Source of the DNA: an uncultured SAR86 cluster bacterium
Lineage (GTDB): Bacteria; Pseudomonadota; Gammaproteobacteria; Magnimaribacterales; D2472
Direction: 5' to 3'
Assembly (NCBI GenBank): GCA_902515155.1
Contig: CABXTT010000009.1
Span: 1 to 42,075 of the forward strand
Length of the DNA: 42,075 bases
Shown here: positions 15,202 to 24,956 of the stretch, in pieces
How the letters are laid out: the number at the start of each line of letters is the position of its first letter
How positions within the stretch are numbered: position 1 is the stretch's first letter
Translations under genes and position numbers: made by a program
Notes under the pieces: generated by a model
Database searches by the model: none
Told to the model about the DNA's origin: nothing
Seen by the model: the letters and a program-made list of their open reading frames with translations, nothing else

Positions 15202-15758
15202 AGATAACTCTAATATTAATAAGACATGGTGAGGCTTCTCAAGCTTGGGGAGATAACTTGGATCCTGGTCTAAGTATTGAAGGAATGAAACAATCCGAAT
15301 TATTAACAGAAAATAATAAACTTCAATCACTTAAAGATTTCACTTTCATATCAAGTCCTAAATCAAGAGCGTTAATGACAGCGGCCCCTTTAGTAAATAT
15401 ATATAAAAAGGATTTAATAATAGATCCTATTTTTTCTGAAATACCTTCAGATGATATTGAGTTAGCAGATAAAAGACGGTGGCTTACTGATATTATGAAA
15501 ATGGATATTAATAGTCTTCCTACTATGGTGAGCGTCTGGAGAGATGAAATATTGTCTAAGGCGCTAACTTTAAATAAAGATTCAATAATATTTACTCATT
15601 TCATGGTTATAAATTCTATTATTGGTAAATTAGTGGGCAATCCTACTTTGTTATATTTTTACCCTGATTACACCTCAATAACAAAAATAATAATTGAAGA
15701 CGGAATAGTAAAAGAGTTTTATGTGGGCGGAGAGAAAAAAACACCTATAAATCTTTAA
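15195..15758 (+). CDS. Histidine phosphatase family protein (phosphoglycerate mutase / SixA-like)
   Basis: A 187-residue protein with the phosphohistidine motif LIRHGEAS near the N-terminus, an SSPKSRALMTA segment that supplies the second conserved Arg, and a later FTHF motif with the second catalytic His. Members dephosphorylate small metabolites or phosphohistidine proteins; the specific substrate is unknown. It occupies the site upstream of fis where many gammaproteobacteria have dusB. The start ATG at 15195 lies inside the divergent rsmE promoter, leaving no room for an own leader of normal size. Confidence 0.8.
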   Translation: MSEITLILIRHGEASQAWGDNLDPGLSIEGMKQSELLTENNKLQSLKDFTFISSPKSRALMTAAPLVNIYKKDLIIDPIFSEIPSDDIELADKRRWLTDIMKMDINSLPTMVSVWRDEILSKALTLNKDSIIFTHFMVINSIIGKLVGNPTLLYFYPDYTSITKIIIEDGIVKEFYVGGEKKTPINL

Positions 15759-15765
15759 AAACCTA

Positions 15766-15793
15766 TTGAGCAATTTTTAAACAACTGTAAACT
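15766..15793 (+). promoter_or_regulatory. Possible promoter of fis-purH-purD
   Basis: TTGAGC (15766-15771) and TAAACT (15788-15793) with a 16-base spacer lie in the 63-base gap before fis. The -10 match is only moderate. Confidence 0.35.
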
Positions 15794-15821
15794 GATATTT
15801 CTCTTTAATTATTGATTCATT

Positions 15822-16088
15822 TTGGCAAATAAGAAAAATTCATTCGATAGCTACTCAAAAAAACCACTAAAAGATGAGGTTAGGAAAGCCATGAAAAGAT
15901 ACTTTTCTCAACTCGATCAAAAAAATATGCCTATAGATGTATATCAGCTAGTGCTAAATGAAGTGGAACCTCCGTTGCTAGATTCTGTGATGAGATTTTC
16001 TAATGATAATCAATCTAAAGCTTCAAGGATATTAGGCATTAATCGAACAACTCTCAGAACTAAGCTAAAAAAATATAATATAAAATAG
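15822..16088 (+). CDS. fis: Fis-family nucleoid-associated DNA-binding protein
   Basis: An 88-residue protein aligning with E. coli Fis over the last ~75 residues: [32 protein letters not shown] and the [22 protein letters not shown]. Fis bends DNA and modulates rRNA, recombination and replication sites. The start must precede KPLKDEV, and the only in-frame candidates are TTG at 15822 and ATT at 15819; an in-frame stop lies just upstream. The N-terminus is about ten residues shorter than E. coli Fis. Its stop overlaps the purH GTG (TAGTG). Confidence 0.9.
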   Translation: MANKKNSFDSYSKKPLKDEVRKAMKRYFSQLDQKNMPIDVYQLVLNEVEPPLLDSVMRFSNDNQSKASRILGINRTTLRTKLKKYNIK

Positions 16089-17629
16089 TGAATTCAATCA
16101 AACCAAAAACAGCTCTAATCAGTGTTTCAGATAAATCAGGATTGAGTGAGCTTGTAACTTTTCTAATTTCACAAAACGTAAAAATACTATCAACTGGTGG
16201 CACCTTTAAAGTTATAAAAGAAATAACATCTGATGTAATCGAGGTTTCTGACTTTACTGGCTTTGAAGAGATGATGAACGGAAGAGTAAAGACATTACAT
16301 CCAAAAATTCATGCAGGGATTCTTGCACGAAGAGATACAGACATGGATGTTTTAAAAGATAGAGGATATGAGCCAATTGATCTTGTGGTAGTAAACTTAT
16401 ATCCATTTAAAGAGACTATTGCTGATGGTTGTTCTTTCGAAGAAGCAATTGAAAAAATAGATATCGGCGGCCCAACTATGATTAGATCAGCGGCTAAAAA
16501 TTTTAAAGACGTTGCTGTAGTATCAAACCCCAATGACTATGCAAGACTAATTGAGGAATGGGAAGATTCAGATGGTATCTCATACGAATTTAGGAAAGAA
16601 CTATCACAAAAAGTTTTTGACCTAATGGCTGACTATAACCTTTCAATATCAAATTATCTTGATGGCAACTCAAATAATCAGTTACCTCAGTACAATATTA
16701 AAAAAACAACTTCACTTAGATATGGTGAAAATCCTCATCAATCTGCAGATTTACTAACTTTTGATAATTTAAAACATACGAATATTGCTAATGCAGAAAT
16801 TCTACAAGGAAAGGAACTTTCTTATAATAATATTGTTGATGCAGATGCTGCTTGGGAGTGCGTGAGGGCTTTTAACGAACCTGCATGTGTCATTGTTAAA
16901 CATGCTAATCCATGTGGTGTTGCAGAATCAGAATCTATAGGCTCAGCATATGATCTAGCTTTTAAAACGGATCCTACTTCTGCATTTGGAGGAATCATAG
17001 CTTTAAATAGAAAACTCGATGCGAAGACAGCTGAAGAAATAAATACTCGTCAATTTGTTGAAGTCATTATTGCTACCGGTTATGAAGATGGCGCATTGAC
17101 CGAGTTTGCAAAGAAAAAAAATGTTAGAGTTTTAAGAGTAGATTTAGAACAAGACAATCCCTACCCTGGCACAATTAAAAAAGTTTCTGGAGGAATATTA
17201 ATTCAAAGCGATGATTCCTTTTCAGTATCTAAAGAAGGTTTAAAGTGTGTAACAAAAAGACAACCTTCTGAAGAGGAAGTTAATGATTTGATGTTTGCTT
17301 GGAGGGTTGCTAAGTTTGTAAAAAGCAATGCAATCGTATACGTCAAAAATAAACAAACAATTGGAATTGGTGCCGGTCAGATGAGTCGAGTAATAAGTGC
17401 TGATATTGCAAATTTAAAAGCAAAAGAGGAAGGTCTAGAGGTTCAAGGTGCTGTAATGGCTTCGGATGCCTTTTTCCCATTTAGAGATGGAATTGATAAA
17501 GCTGCTTCAAGCGGTATAGCAGCAATTATCCAACCAGGTGGCTCTATGAGAGACGATGAAGTAATAGCTGCTGCTGACGAAAATAATATAGCTATGTTAT
17601 TTACTTCAACAAGGCATTTTAGGCACTAA
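16088..17629 (+). CDS. purH: Bifunctional AICAR transformylase / IMP cyclohydrolase PurH
   Basis: A 513-residue bifunctional enzyme for the last two steps of IMP synthesis. The N-terminal MGS-like cyclohydrolase domain ([37 protein letters not shown]) is followed by the transformylase domain ([33 protein letters not shown], and a final TSTRHFRH). Length and domain order are standard. The start is GTG, overlapping the fis stop by one base, and its TAA overlaps the purD ATG, so fis-purH-purD are translationally coupled. Confidence 0.98.
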   Translation: MNSIKPKTALISVSDKSGLSELVTFLISQNVKILSTGGTFKVIKEITSDVIEVSDFTGFEEMMNGRVKTLHPKIHAGILARRDTDMDVLKDRGYEPIDLVVVNLYPFKETIADGCSFEEAIEKIDIGGPTMIRSAAKNFKDVAVVSNPNDYARLIEEWEDSDGISYEFRKELSQKVFDLMADYNLSISNYLDGNSNNQLPQYNIKKTTSLRYGENPHQSADLLTFDNLKHTNIANAEILQGKELSYNNIVDADAAWECVRAFNEPACVIVKHANPCGVAESESIGSAYDLAFKTDPTSAFGGIIALNRKLDAKTAEEINTRQFVEVIIATGYEDGALTEFAKKKNVRVLRVDLEQDNPYPGTIKKVSGGILIQSDDSFSVSKEGLKCVTKRQPSEEEVNDLMFAWRVAKFVKSNAIVYVKNKQTIGIGAGQMSRVISADIANLKAKEEGLEVQGAVMASDAFFPFRDGIDKAASSGIAAIIQPGGSMRDDEVIAAADENNIAMLFTSTRHFRH

Positions 17630-18897
17630 TGAAGGTTCTCATAATTGGCTCAGGTGGAAGAGAACATGCGCTTGCATGGAAATCTGCTCAAGACGAATCA
17701 GTAACTGATATTTTTGTTTGTCCGGGTAATGCTGGGACTGCGCTTGAAAGCAAAGTAACTAATATTTCTTTAGATAAGAATAACTTTGAAGCTGTTGAAG
17801 ACTTTTGTAAACAAAATAATATAGGTTTAGTAATAATTGGTCCTGAACAACCCTTAGTAATGGGAATGACTGATTATTTGCAAAGCAAAGATATAAAAAC
17901 TTTTGGTCCATCTCAGGCAGCAGCTCAGTTAGAAGGGTCAAAAACTTTTTCGAAAGACTTTTTTGTAAAGTACAAAATTCCAACTGCAGGATATGCTTCT
18001 TTTAATGACTATGATTCTTCAAAAAGCCATCTAGATACTATTGAATATCCCACAGTTGTAAAAGCAGACGGTTTAGCAGCTGGAAAAGGTGTAATTATTT
18101 GTGAGAATAAAGAAGAAGCAATAAAGGCGCTTGAGAGTATTTTTATGGATCAAGCTTTTGGTGAGGCAGGTAGCAGAGTTGTCATAGAGGAATTTCTTGA
18201 AGGAGAAGAAGCTTCGTTTATTGCTGTTGTTAGTAAAGATAAGATTATTCCATTAGCAACAAGCCAAGATCATAAAGCAGTTGGTGAGGGAGATGTTGGA
18301 TTAAACACAGGTGGAATGGGAGCTTATAGCCCTGCTCCAATTGTTGATGAACGTATTCATCAAAAAATTATTGATGAAGTTATGAAGCCAACCATGGATG
18401 GACTTATTTCTGAAGGCTCGCCTTATTTAGGATTTCTTTATGCAGGATTAATGATTAAAGATGGAGAGCTTAAAGTTCTTGAATTTAATTGTAGATTTGG
18501 AGATCCAGAAACTCAGCCTATTTTACTCAGACTCCAATCAAGTTTAGTTGAACTATGTCTTGCTGCAATTAATGATGATATGGATTCCTATAATATTGCA
18601 TGGACTGACAAGCATGCCTGCGGGGTAGTTATAGCAGCTGAAGGATATCCAGAAAGTTATGAATCTAATAAACAGGTAACTCTTCAAGAAACGTTAGATC
18701 AAGATATGAAACTGTTTCATGCAGGAACAAAATTGATAGACAATAATGTTGTAACTTCTGGTGGAAGAGTTTTTTGTGCAACAGCTCTTGGTGATGACTT
18801 GAAATCTGCACAATCCAAAGCATATAATCTCGTCGACAGCGTCAATTTTGACGGTGCTTTTCATAGAAGAGATATAGGTTTTAAAGGAATAAAATGA
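17629..18897 (+). CDS. purD: Phosphoribosylamine-glycine ligase PurD
   Basis: A 422-residue ATP-grasp ligase that joins glycine to phosphoribosylamine in purine synthesis. Motifs include IGSGGREHALAWK, VIGPEQPLV, VKADGLAAGKGVII, GEGDVGLNTGGMGAYSP and EFNCRFGDPETQ. Usual length. ATG overlaps the purH stop and its TGA overlaps the coq7 ATG. Confidence 0.98.
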   Translation: MKVLIIGSGGREHALAWKSAQDESVTDIFVCPGNAGTALESKVTNISLDKNNFEAVEDFCKQNNIGLVIIGPEQPLVMGMTDYLQSKDIKTFGPSQAAAQLEGSKTFSKDFFVKYKIPTAGYASFNDYDSSKSHLDTIEYPTVVKADGLAAGKGVIICENKEEAIKALESIFMDQAFGEAGSRVVIEEFLEGEEASFIAVVSKDKIIPLATSQDHKAVGEGDVGLNTGGMGAYSPAPIVDERIHQKIIDEVMKPTMDGLISEGSPYLGFLYAGLMIKDGELKVLEFNCRFGDPETQPILLRLQSSLVELCLAAINDDMDSYNIAWTDKHACGVVIAAEGYPESYESNKQVTLQETLDQDMKLFHAGTKLIDNNVVTSGGRVFCATALGDDLKSAQSKAYNLVDSVNFDGAFHRRDIGFKGIK

Positions 18898-19529
18898 GCT
18901 TTTTAAATAATATTGTTAATGAATTTGATATCGCACTTAAGACGCTATCAAATAAAAAATCTGGAACAGGAAGAACATATCCGCCAGAGCCTGCAGAAAA
19001 AAATTCTGAAGAATTAACAGCTGAAGAAAAAAAACGTTCTATTCAAATGATGCGAGTTAACCTCGCTGGCGAAGTTGCGGCTCAAGCCCTCTATAGAGGT
19101 CAGTCACTAGTCTGCAAAGATCCTGAAATTAGAGAGCATCTTATTGAAGCTGGAGACGAAGAAACTGATCACTTAGTGTGGTGTAAAAAACGTCTTGATG
19201 AGCTCGATGGAAACGGTTCTGTTCTAAATCCTATTTGGTATGCTGGTTCCTTTGCTATTGGTGCAATCTTTGGAAGGTTTGGAGAAAAAGTTAGCTTAGG
19301 TTTTGTTGAAGAAACTGAAAAACAAGTAGTAGCTCATATCGATAGACACCTCGATAAGATTTCTCCTAAAGACAAAGAAACAATTGAAATATTAAGAACT
19401 ATGAAGGAAGATGAAGACCTTCATGCTCAACAAGCAGTTGATAAAGGTGGTGAAGAGCTAAATATTCCTGTTAAGCAAATTATGAAATACACTGCAAAAA
19501 TGATGACCTCTACAAGCAAATATGTATGA
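18894..19529 (+). CDS. coq7: Ubiquinone biosynthesis hydroxylase Coq7 (di-iron)
   Basis: A 211-residue carboxylate-bridged di-iron hydroxylase that adds the last ring hydroxyl in ubiquinone synthesis. Metal-ligand helices are visible as NLAGEVAAQALYRGQ, AGDEETDHLVW (ExxH), SLGFVEETEKQVVAHIDRH and MKEDEDLHAQQA. This version is found in aerobic proteobacteria, including Pseudomonas. The gene overlaps purD by four bases (ATGA) and its own TGA overlaps the next ATG, so it belongs to the fis-pur operon by position. Confidence 0.95.
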   Translation: MSFLNNIVNEFDIALKTLSNKKSGTGRTYPPEPAEKNSEELTAEEKKRSIQMMRVNLAGEVAAQALYRGQSLVCKDPEIREHLIEAGDEETDHLVWCKKRLDELDGNGSVLNPIWYAGSFAIGAIFGRFGEKVSLGFVEETEKQVVAHIDRHLDKISPKDKETIEILRTMKEDEDLHAQQAVDKGGEELNIPVKQIMKYTAKMMTSTSKYV

Positions 19530-20008
19530 TTCGATCATTATTCTTAATTTGTCTTCTTAGTTTTAATTTATCCGCAGAAAATAGCGAAAAAGCTCTACAA
19601 GATAGCCTTCTAAAATTTTGGGAAGCAAGAAACGCTCGTGATTTTGAAACGATTTTTTTCTACGAAAGCAAAATCGGAGCAATTACAGGCTCGTCATCTG
19701 AAAATCACTTTTATGAAGATCCTCCACCTGACTTCGAATCAGTTATAGACTATTACTCTAGAGTCGAATCAAATGTAGTTCCTTCAAATGTAAGAATTAT
19801 TAAGCTCTCTGAAAAAGTATATTTAACTTTGTACTACCTTACCGGAAGTTATAAATACTCGAATGGAAAAGTGAATAATGAATATCAGGCAAGGGTGTCG
19901 AATATTTGGTTATACGAAGATGATGGATTTAAGTTGTACTATAAGAACTTTAATAAGTTAAAAAAAGATCTCAAGCCGATGGACATCATTGCCTATCCAA
20001 TGGATTAG
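19526..20008 (+). CDS. Small secreted protein of unknown function, NTF2/SnoaL-like fold possible
   Basis: A 160-residue protein with a signal peptide (residues 1-17, cut after LSA). The segment LQDSLLKFWEARNARDFETI and the later VYLTLYYLTGSYKY and SNIWLYEDDGFKLYYKNF are arranged like a DUF4440/SnoaL-type NTF2-like protein, but I cannot name a family securely. It overlaps coq7 by four bases and is the last gene of the plus-strand unit. Its stop is two bases from the stop of the convergent helicase gene, leaving no space for a separate terminator. Confidence 0.6.
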   Translation: MIRSLFLICLLSFNLSAENSEKALQDSLLKFWEARNARDFETIFFYESKIGAITGSSSENHFYEDPPPDFESVIDYYSRVESNVVPSNVRIIKLSEKVYLTLYYLTGSYKYSNGKVNNEYQARVSNIWLYEDDGFKLYYKNFNKLKKDLKPMDIIAYPMD

Positions 20009-20010
20009 TT

Positions 20011-21177
20011 TTACTTCATTTTTTGCCATCTGATAGGAACGTTTTCTAGCTGATATCTATTAGATTCCTCTTTAAGTTTTACGTATTCAGTATTAGAGCT
20101 ATAAACGGTAACTATTAAAGCATTTTCTTTATTGGCAGTTATTCTAAGCACCCTTCCCATTCTCTGAATTCTTTGTCTTTTAGATGAAGAGGCGCTAAGT
20201 ATCATTGCTCCGTCTGCCTCTGGCATATCAAAACCTTCATCTAATGCAGTACAACTTACTAAAACGTTAAGATTTCCACTCTTAAAGTTATTCAGGTTTT
20301 CTTCTCGCTCAGCATTGTCTAAATCAGTATTATAAATTGCTGATTTATATCCTTTTTTGTTAATAATTTTATTGAATTCCTTGGCTTGCTTTTTATTTTC
20401 TGTAAATACTATCCAGCTGTCTCTTTCATGTTTTTGTAAAAGCTCTACTCCAAAAGGAATTCTATTCTTAGAATTTTTAACCATTCTTGCCCTATTAAAA
20501 ATTAGCATTTTAAGTGGATAATCATTCATATTATTTCCACCAATAGTTGCAGCTCTTCTTTGTATTTTTTTAGTGAAGTCTTTATATTTATTATTCTCAG
20601 CTTCTGTCATTTCTGCATAAGCATATAGAAGCTTAAAATTAACTATAACTTCATCTTCTCTTGCATCTATATAGTCATAATCAAAAATGATATCGCCTAA
20701 TATCTTTTTAATAATAATATAAAAATTATCATCGTAATCTCTTTCAGGCGTAGCAGAAAGACCAAGAGTTGCATGCCAATTCCCTGTTAACATCTCACCT
20801 CTTTTCTCAGTACCTATCTTGTGGCACTCGTCTACGATCAACAATGTATTATCTTGATCTACCTTACTAATTATATTTTTAAGAGAATCAATTGTTGTTA
20901 TGCATACTTTGGATAAATCAGTGATTTGTTCGCCACCGCCATTTAAAGCTATGTCTTTGCTTTTAAAGTTTAACGAAATTCCTTCATACCACTGATCTAA
21001 CAATGCAATAGATGGAACAACAATCAAAATTGATTTGTCAGGCTCTTCTTCAAGATATTTCTTAAGACAATGGATAGCGAAAACTGTTTTACCGCCACCG
21101 GTAACAACTTTTATGATGCCTCTTTTTTTGGCCCACCATAAAGGAAATGCATTTTCTTGCCACTCCCTTAATTTCAA
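20011..21177 (-). CDS. Superfamily 2 DEAD/DEAH helicase (compact, XPB/RecQ-like core)
   Basis: A 388-residue SF2 helicase that is little more than the two RecA domains. Visible are motif I TGGGKTVFA (Lys30-Thr31), motif II VDECHKIG (~116-119), motif III LSATPERD, motif V CTALDEGFDMPEADG and motif VI QRIQRMGRVLR. No nuclease, specificity or accessory domain is attached. It starts at TTG 21177 with GGAGA seven bases before, overlapping the trpC stop (TTGA), so it is translated as the last gene of the trp operon. The role could be DNA repair or RNA remodelling; neither can be decided from sequence. There are no restriction or defence genes around it. Confidence 0.8.
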   Translation of the reverse strand: MKLREWQENAFPLWWAKKRGIIKVVTGGGKTVFAIHCLKKYLEEEPDKSILIVVPSIALLDQWYEGISLNFKSKDIALNGGGEQITDLSKVCITTIDSLKNIISKVDQDNTLLIVDECHKIGTEKRGEMLTGNWHATLGLSATPERDYDDNFYIIIKKILGDIIFDYDYIDAREDEVIVNFKLLYAYAEMTEAENNKYKDFTKKIQRRAATIGGNNMNDYPLKMLIFNRARMVKNSKNRIPFGVELLQKHERDSWIVFTENKKQAKEFNKIINKKGYKSAIYNTDLDNAEREENLNNFKSGNLNVLVSCTALDEGFDMPEADGAMILSASSSKRQRIQRMGRVLRITANKENALIVTVYSSNTEYVKLKEESNRYQLENVPIRWQKMK

Positions 21178-21923
21178 ACAAAATCTCCTTTCATAAGACT
21201 CTCACCAATTAAGAAGACATGTATGTCATGCTCTTTTAGTGAATCAATATCGCTTTGATTTTTAATACCTGATTCTGCAACAAAAAGATTTTTTCCAGAA
21301 AATGAGCTCTTTAGATTAACTGAATTATTGAGATCAACTTCAAAAGTCTTTAGATCTCTATTGTTAACTCCAATAATTGCGTTTTCAAAATGCTCTACCC
21401 TTTTTAGCTCATCTTCATCATGAACTTCTATTAAATAATCAAGCTCAAGACTGTCAGCAACCTCAACAAATTGAGTAATTTCATCATCTGATAAAACGCT
21501 CACAATAAGTAAAATACAATCAGCACCCATTAACTTTGCTTCGAATATCTGATACTCATCTATCATGAAATCTTTTCTAATAATCGGGAGTTTAGAGACT
21601 GCCTTAACATCCATTAAAAATTGAGAACTTCCTTGAAAAAAATCTTCTTCGGTAAGAATAGATAAAGCTGATGCTCCAAAAGCTTCGTATTCTTTTGCTT
21701 TTTCAACTGGATTAAAATTTTCTGAAATAATTCCAGCGCTAGGCGATGCTTTTTTTATCTCAGCAATAATTGCCTGATCTTTATTGATAAGATTTTCTTT
21801 GAAGGCTCCCTTTGGAAGTTTAAGACTATCAAGCTGTAACTTTATTTTTTCTAAAGGAACTTCAATCTTCTTATGAACAAGCTTTTCTCGCGTATTTTGA
21901 ACTATGTCATTAAGAATAGTCAT
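21174..21923 (-). CDS. trpC: Indole-3-glycerol phosphate synthase
   Basis: A 249-residue TIM-barrel enzyme that closes the indole ring from CdRP. Motifs: AEIKKASPSAGII (phosphate and active-site Lys), EAKLMGADCILLI, GVNNRDLKTFEVDL and VAESGI. Length is normal for a monofunctional TrpC; trpF is not fused. The start overlaps the trpD stop. Downstream it overlaps the helicase gene. Confidence 0.97.
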   Translation of the reverse strand: MTILNDIVQNTREKLVHKKIEVPLEKIKLQLDSLKLPKGAFKENLINKDQAIIAEIKKASPSAGIISENFNPVEKAKEYEAFGASALSILTEEDFFQGSSQFLMDVKAVSKLPIIRKDFMIDEYQIFEAKLMGADCILLIVSVLSDDEITQFVEVADSLELDYLIEVHDEDELKRVEHFENAIIGVNNRDLKTFEVDLNNSVNLKSSFSGKNLFVAESGIKNQSDIDSLKEHDIHVFLIGESLMKGDFV

Positions 21924-22933
21924 TATAAATTTGAAACCCTCACATAAGCAGCTAATTTATCTGCAGCTTTACCATTATTCATCAAGGTAAATGCTAGTTC
22001 TACTCCATCAGCAATAGAATCTACTTTTCTAGCAATATACAAACCAGCACCAGCATTAAGAGCAATCATGTCTTGGACGGCTGACTTTTCGCCAGAAAAA
22101 GCAGCTCTAACTAGTTGTAAACTTTCTTCAGGAGTCTGAGCAGTTATTTCATCAAAATTACAATTGGAAAGGCCAAAATCGCTTGGTAATATTGAGTATT
22201 CATCAATTTTGTTGTTTTTCAATTCAGAAATTTGGGTAGGTCCTGTAATAGAAATCTCATCCAAGCCATCGTCTCCATGAACAACCATGACATGGTCCAT
22301 ATCAAGATTTTTAGCTACCGTTGAAAATGTTTTAAGTAATTTACTATCGTAAACACCAATAACTTGTCTTCTTGCTCCACAAGGATTGGTATGAGGTCCT
22401 AAAAGATTGAATATTGTTTTCTGGCCTATGCGCTGCCTAGCAGGCATTACGTATTTCATAGATTGATGATGAAGAGGAGCAAATAAAAAAATAAAACCAA
22501 CTTCTTCAAAAACCTTAATAAGCTTTTCTCTATCGTGAGAAATATCAGCACCTGCGGCTGTTAAAAAATCAGCACTTCCCGATTTGCTAGAAATTGCTTT
22601 ATTGCCATGTTTTGTAATTAAAGCTCCTCCAGCTGCAGCAACAAATGATGAAGCAGTAGAACAATTAAAAGTATGAAGCCCGGTTCCACCGGTACCACAC
22701 GTATCTATGTGTGTGCCATCTCCAATATCGAACTTTAAAGACTTATCTCTCATTACTGATGCAGCAGCAGTTATTTCAGGTTCTTTAATTCCTTTTTCAT
22801 TTAAAGCTAAAAGAAAAGTTTCAATGTCATTGTCTACAACTTCGCCAGTCATAATACTTTCAACAACACTCTGCATTTCTTCAGATTGAAGATCTTTTTT
22901 ATCTTTAAGTTTTATAAGAATATCTTCAATCAT
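21923..22933 (-). CDS. trpD: Anthranilate phosphoribosyltransferase
   Basis: A 336-residue enzyme joining anthranilate and PRPP. The PRPP loop HIDTCGTGGTGLHTFN and the anthranilate-binding KHGNKAISSKSGSADFL are clear, with the metal-binding DGLDEI later. Standard length. Overlaps trpG by four bases and trpC by one base. Confidence 0.98.
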   Translation of the reverse strand: MIEDILIKLKDKKDLQSEEMQSVVESIMTGEVVDNDIETFLLALNEKGIKEPEITAAASVMRDKSLKFDIGDGTHIDTCGTGGTGLHTFNCSTASSFVAAAGGALITKHGNKAISSKSGSADFLTAAGADISHDREKLIKVFEEVGFIFLFAPLHHQSMKYVMPARQRIGQKTIFNLLGPHTNPCGARRQVIGVYDSKLLKTFSTVAKNLDMDHVMVVHGDDGLDEISITGPTQISELKNNKIDEYSILPSDFGLSNCNFDEITAQTPEESLQLVRAAFSGEKSAVQDMIALNAGAGLYIARKVDSIADGVELAFTLMNNGKAADKLAAYVRVSNL

Positions 22934-23493
22934 AATTTTAAAAAGTTTTCTATTAGCTTCATTCCAAAATTAGTTTCAATAGATTCAGGATGAAATTGAA
23001 CGCCATATATTGGTTTTTCTTTGTGTTCAATAGCCATAATTACTTCTGGATTATCTTCCAACACACCTGTAATTTCCAACTCATTAGGTAAAGAATCTTT
23101 TTCTATAATTAAGCTATGGTATCTCACAACAGAATATGGGCTATCAATACCATTAAATATTTTTTTTTGATTGTGTTCGATTTTTGATAATTTTCCATGA
23201 AATATTTCTGGAGCTTTAATAATATTACCTCCGAATGCAGCACCAATAGCTTGATGACCAAGACAAACTCCTAAAATCGGAACAGAAGATTTTTTAATTA
23301 GCTCAATCGAAATACCAGCTTCATTTGGTGTACATGGCCCTGGAGAGATAACTATCTTTTTAGGATTGAGATCTTCAACTTGTGCTACTGTGATTTCATC
23401 ATTTCTTACAACCATAACTTCTTCACCACATTCGCCAATGTAATGAACTAAGTTATAAGTAAAACTATCGTAGTTATCTAGAACTAAAATCAT
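22930..23493 (-). CDS. trpG: Anthranilate synthase glutamine amidotransferase subunit
   Basis: A 187-residue class I glutamine amidotransferase with GPCTPNEAG, the nucleophile elbow LGVCLGHQAIG and the catalytic His-Glu in VQFHPESI. It delivers ammonia to TrpE. As in many bacteria it may also serve aminodeoxychorismate synthase; no separate pabA is seen in the window. It overlaps both trpE and trpD by four bases. Confidence 0.96.
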   Translation of the reverse strand: MILVLDNYDSFTYNLVHYIGECGEEVMVVRNDEITVAQVEDLNPKKIVISPGPCTPNEAGISIELIKKSSVPILGVCLGHQAIGAAFGGNIIKAPEIFHGKLSKIEHNQKKIFNGIDSPYSVVRYHSLIIEKDSLPNELEITGVLEDNPEVIMAIEHKEKPIYGVQFHPESIETNFGMKLIENFLKL

Positions 23494-24956
23494 GAAATCA
23501 TCTCCATGGCATCTAAAAAAACTTTAGCTTTTTGTTTACATTCAAGCCATTCATTTTCAGGAATAGAATCAGCTACAATTCCAGCTCCAGCGCCAACATG
23601 AATAATATTATCTTTTATGACTGCGGTTCTTATTGCAATTGCAGTATCAATATTTCCATTCCAAGATATGTAACCAATGGCTCCTCCATAAATGCCTCTA
23701 GAGCTAGGTTCTAATTCATTAATAATTTGCATGGCTCGTATTTTAGGAGCTCCTGATAAAGTACCTGCAGGCAAAGTTGCTTTGAGCGCGTCGATATAAT
23801 CTAAATCTTCAGATAGATTTCCCTCTACATTTGAAACGATATGCATTACGTGTGAGTATTTTTCTATTATCATTTTGTCTGTAACATTTACAGAGCCAAT
23901 TTCAGATACTCTGCCAACATCATTTCTTCCAAGATCAATTAACATCAGATGTTCAGCAATTTCCTTAGGATCGTTTAATAAATCTTTTTCGTTGGCTAAA
24001 TCTTCTTCGGGATTGGTGCCTCTTTTTCTGGTGCCAGCAATAGGTCTTAAAGTTACTTTATTTTCTTCAAGCCTTATTAATATCTCAGGAGATGCGCCAA
24101 CAACCTGACATTCCTCAAGATCAAGATAATACATATATGGTGATGGATTTAGTGCTCTTAGAGCTTTGTATAGATCAAACGGATTTTTATCAAATGGCAA
24201 AGAAAAATCTTGGGCCAGAACAACCTGCATGACGTCACCCTCTTTAATATATTTCTTTACTGTATCTACTGCATTAAGATAATCATCTTTTAAAAAATTA
24301 GAATCAAAAACTAGTTCTCCAGTGAGCTTGCTGAAGTTATCTTTAGAATCTTCTGAACTATTGCTTAATAATACTTCTAATTCTTTTATTGTTGCCTCTG
24401 CTTGATCATAAGAGCTATCTGATGGATTTGTATTCACAACTATTTGAATAGATTGATCAATATTGTCATAAACAATCAATTTTTCTGCTTTTACTAGATA
24501 GATCTCAGGCATATGTTCTTTAAACTTGGACCCTTTATTTTTAAGCTCGGCTATTCTCTTTTCTGCATACTGAGCACTTTCATATGCAAAAAAACCGACG
24601 TAACCTCCATAGAATCTTGGTAAATTATCAATTTGTGGTGATTTATATTCGCTGGTTAAATTCTTAATTTCTTGTAGAGGATTATCCGATTGAAAGGATA
24701 ATACCCTAGAGTCAACTCTGGTCTCTATAATGTCACCAGTAACTTTAATAGTATTAATACAATCAAGACCAATAATAGAATATTGAGCCCACTTTTCTCC
24801 TCCCTCGACTGATTCAAGCAAAAAAGTATTAGTTTTATTAGAAATTTTTGAATACAGATTTAGAGGAGTCGCTTGCTCTAAAGAGATATTCTTAGATACA
24901 GGAATCATGTTGTATCCCTGATCTACATAACTTTGAAATTCTTGTTTACTAATCAT
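23490..24956 (-). CDS. trpE: Anthranilate synthase component I
   Basis: A 488-residue chorismate-utilising enzyme. The N-terminal FLLESVEGGEKWAQYSIIG contains the LLES segment that binds tryptophan for feedback inhibition. The catalytic half shows LNPSPYMYYLDL, GASPEILIRL, PIAGTRKRG, LGRNDVGRVSE and LPAGTLSGAPKIRAM. There is no Trp-rich leader peptide upstream: the coding region overlaps the DUF192 gene by eight bases, so control by attenuation directly before trpE is excluded and feedback inhibition is the visible control. Confidence 0.98.
   Translation of the reverse strand: MISKQEFQSYVDQGYNMIPVSKNISLEQATPLNLYSKISNKTNTFLLESVEGGEKWAQYSIIGLDCINTIKVTGDIIETRVDSRVLSFQSDNPLQEIKNLTSEYKSPQIDNLPRFYGGYVGFFAYESAQYAEKRIAELKNKGSKFKEHMPEIYLVKAEKLIVYDNIDQSIQIVVNTNPSDSSYDQAEATIKELEVLLSNSSEDSKDNFSKLTGELVFDSNFLKDDYLNAVDTVKKYIKEGDVMQVVLAQDFSLPFDKNPFDLYKALRALNPSPYMYYLDLEECQVVGASPEILIRLEENKVTLRPIAGTRKRGTNPEEDLANEKDLLNDPKEIAEHLMLIDLGRNDVGRVSEIGSVNVTDKMIIEKYSHVMHIVSNVEGNLSEDLDYIDALKATLPAGTLSGAPKIRAMQIINELEPSSRGIYGGAIGYISWNGNIDTAIAIRTAVIKDNIIHVGAGAGIVADSIPENEWLECKQKAKVFLDAMEMIS

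Noticed and set aside
20011-21177. Helicase as part of a restriction or defence system
   Set aside because: No methyltransferase, nuclease or other defence gene is nearby; it is flanked by trp and ubiquinone/purine genes and has no attached domains.
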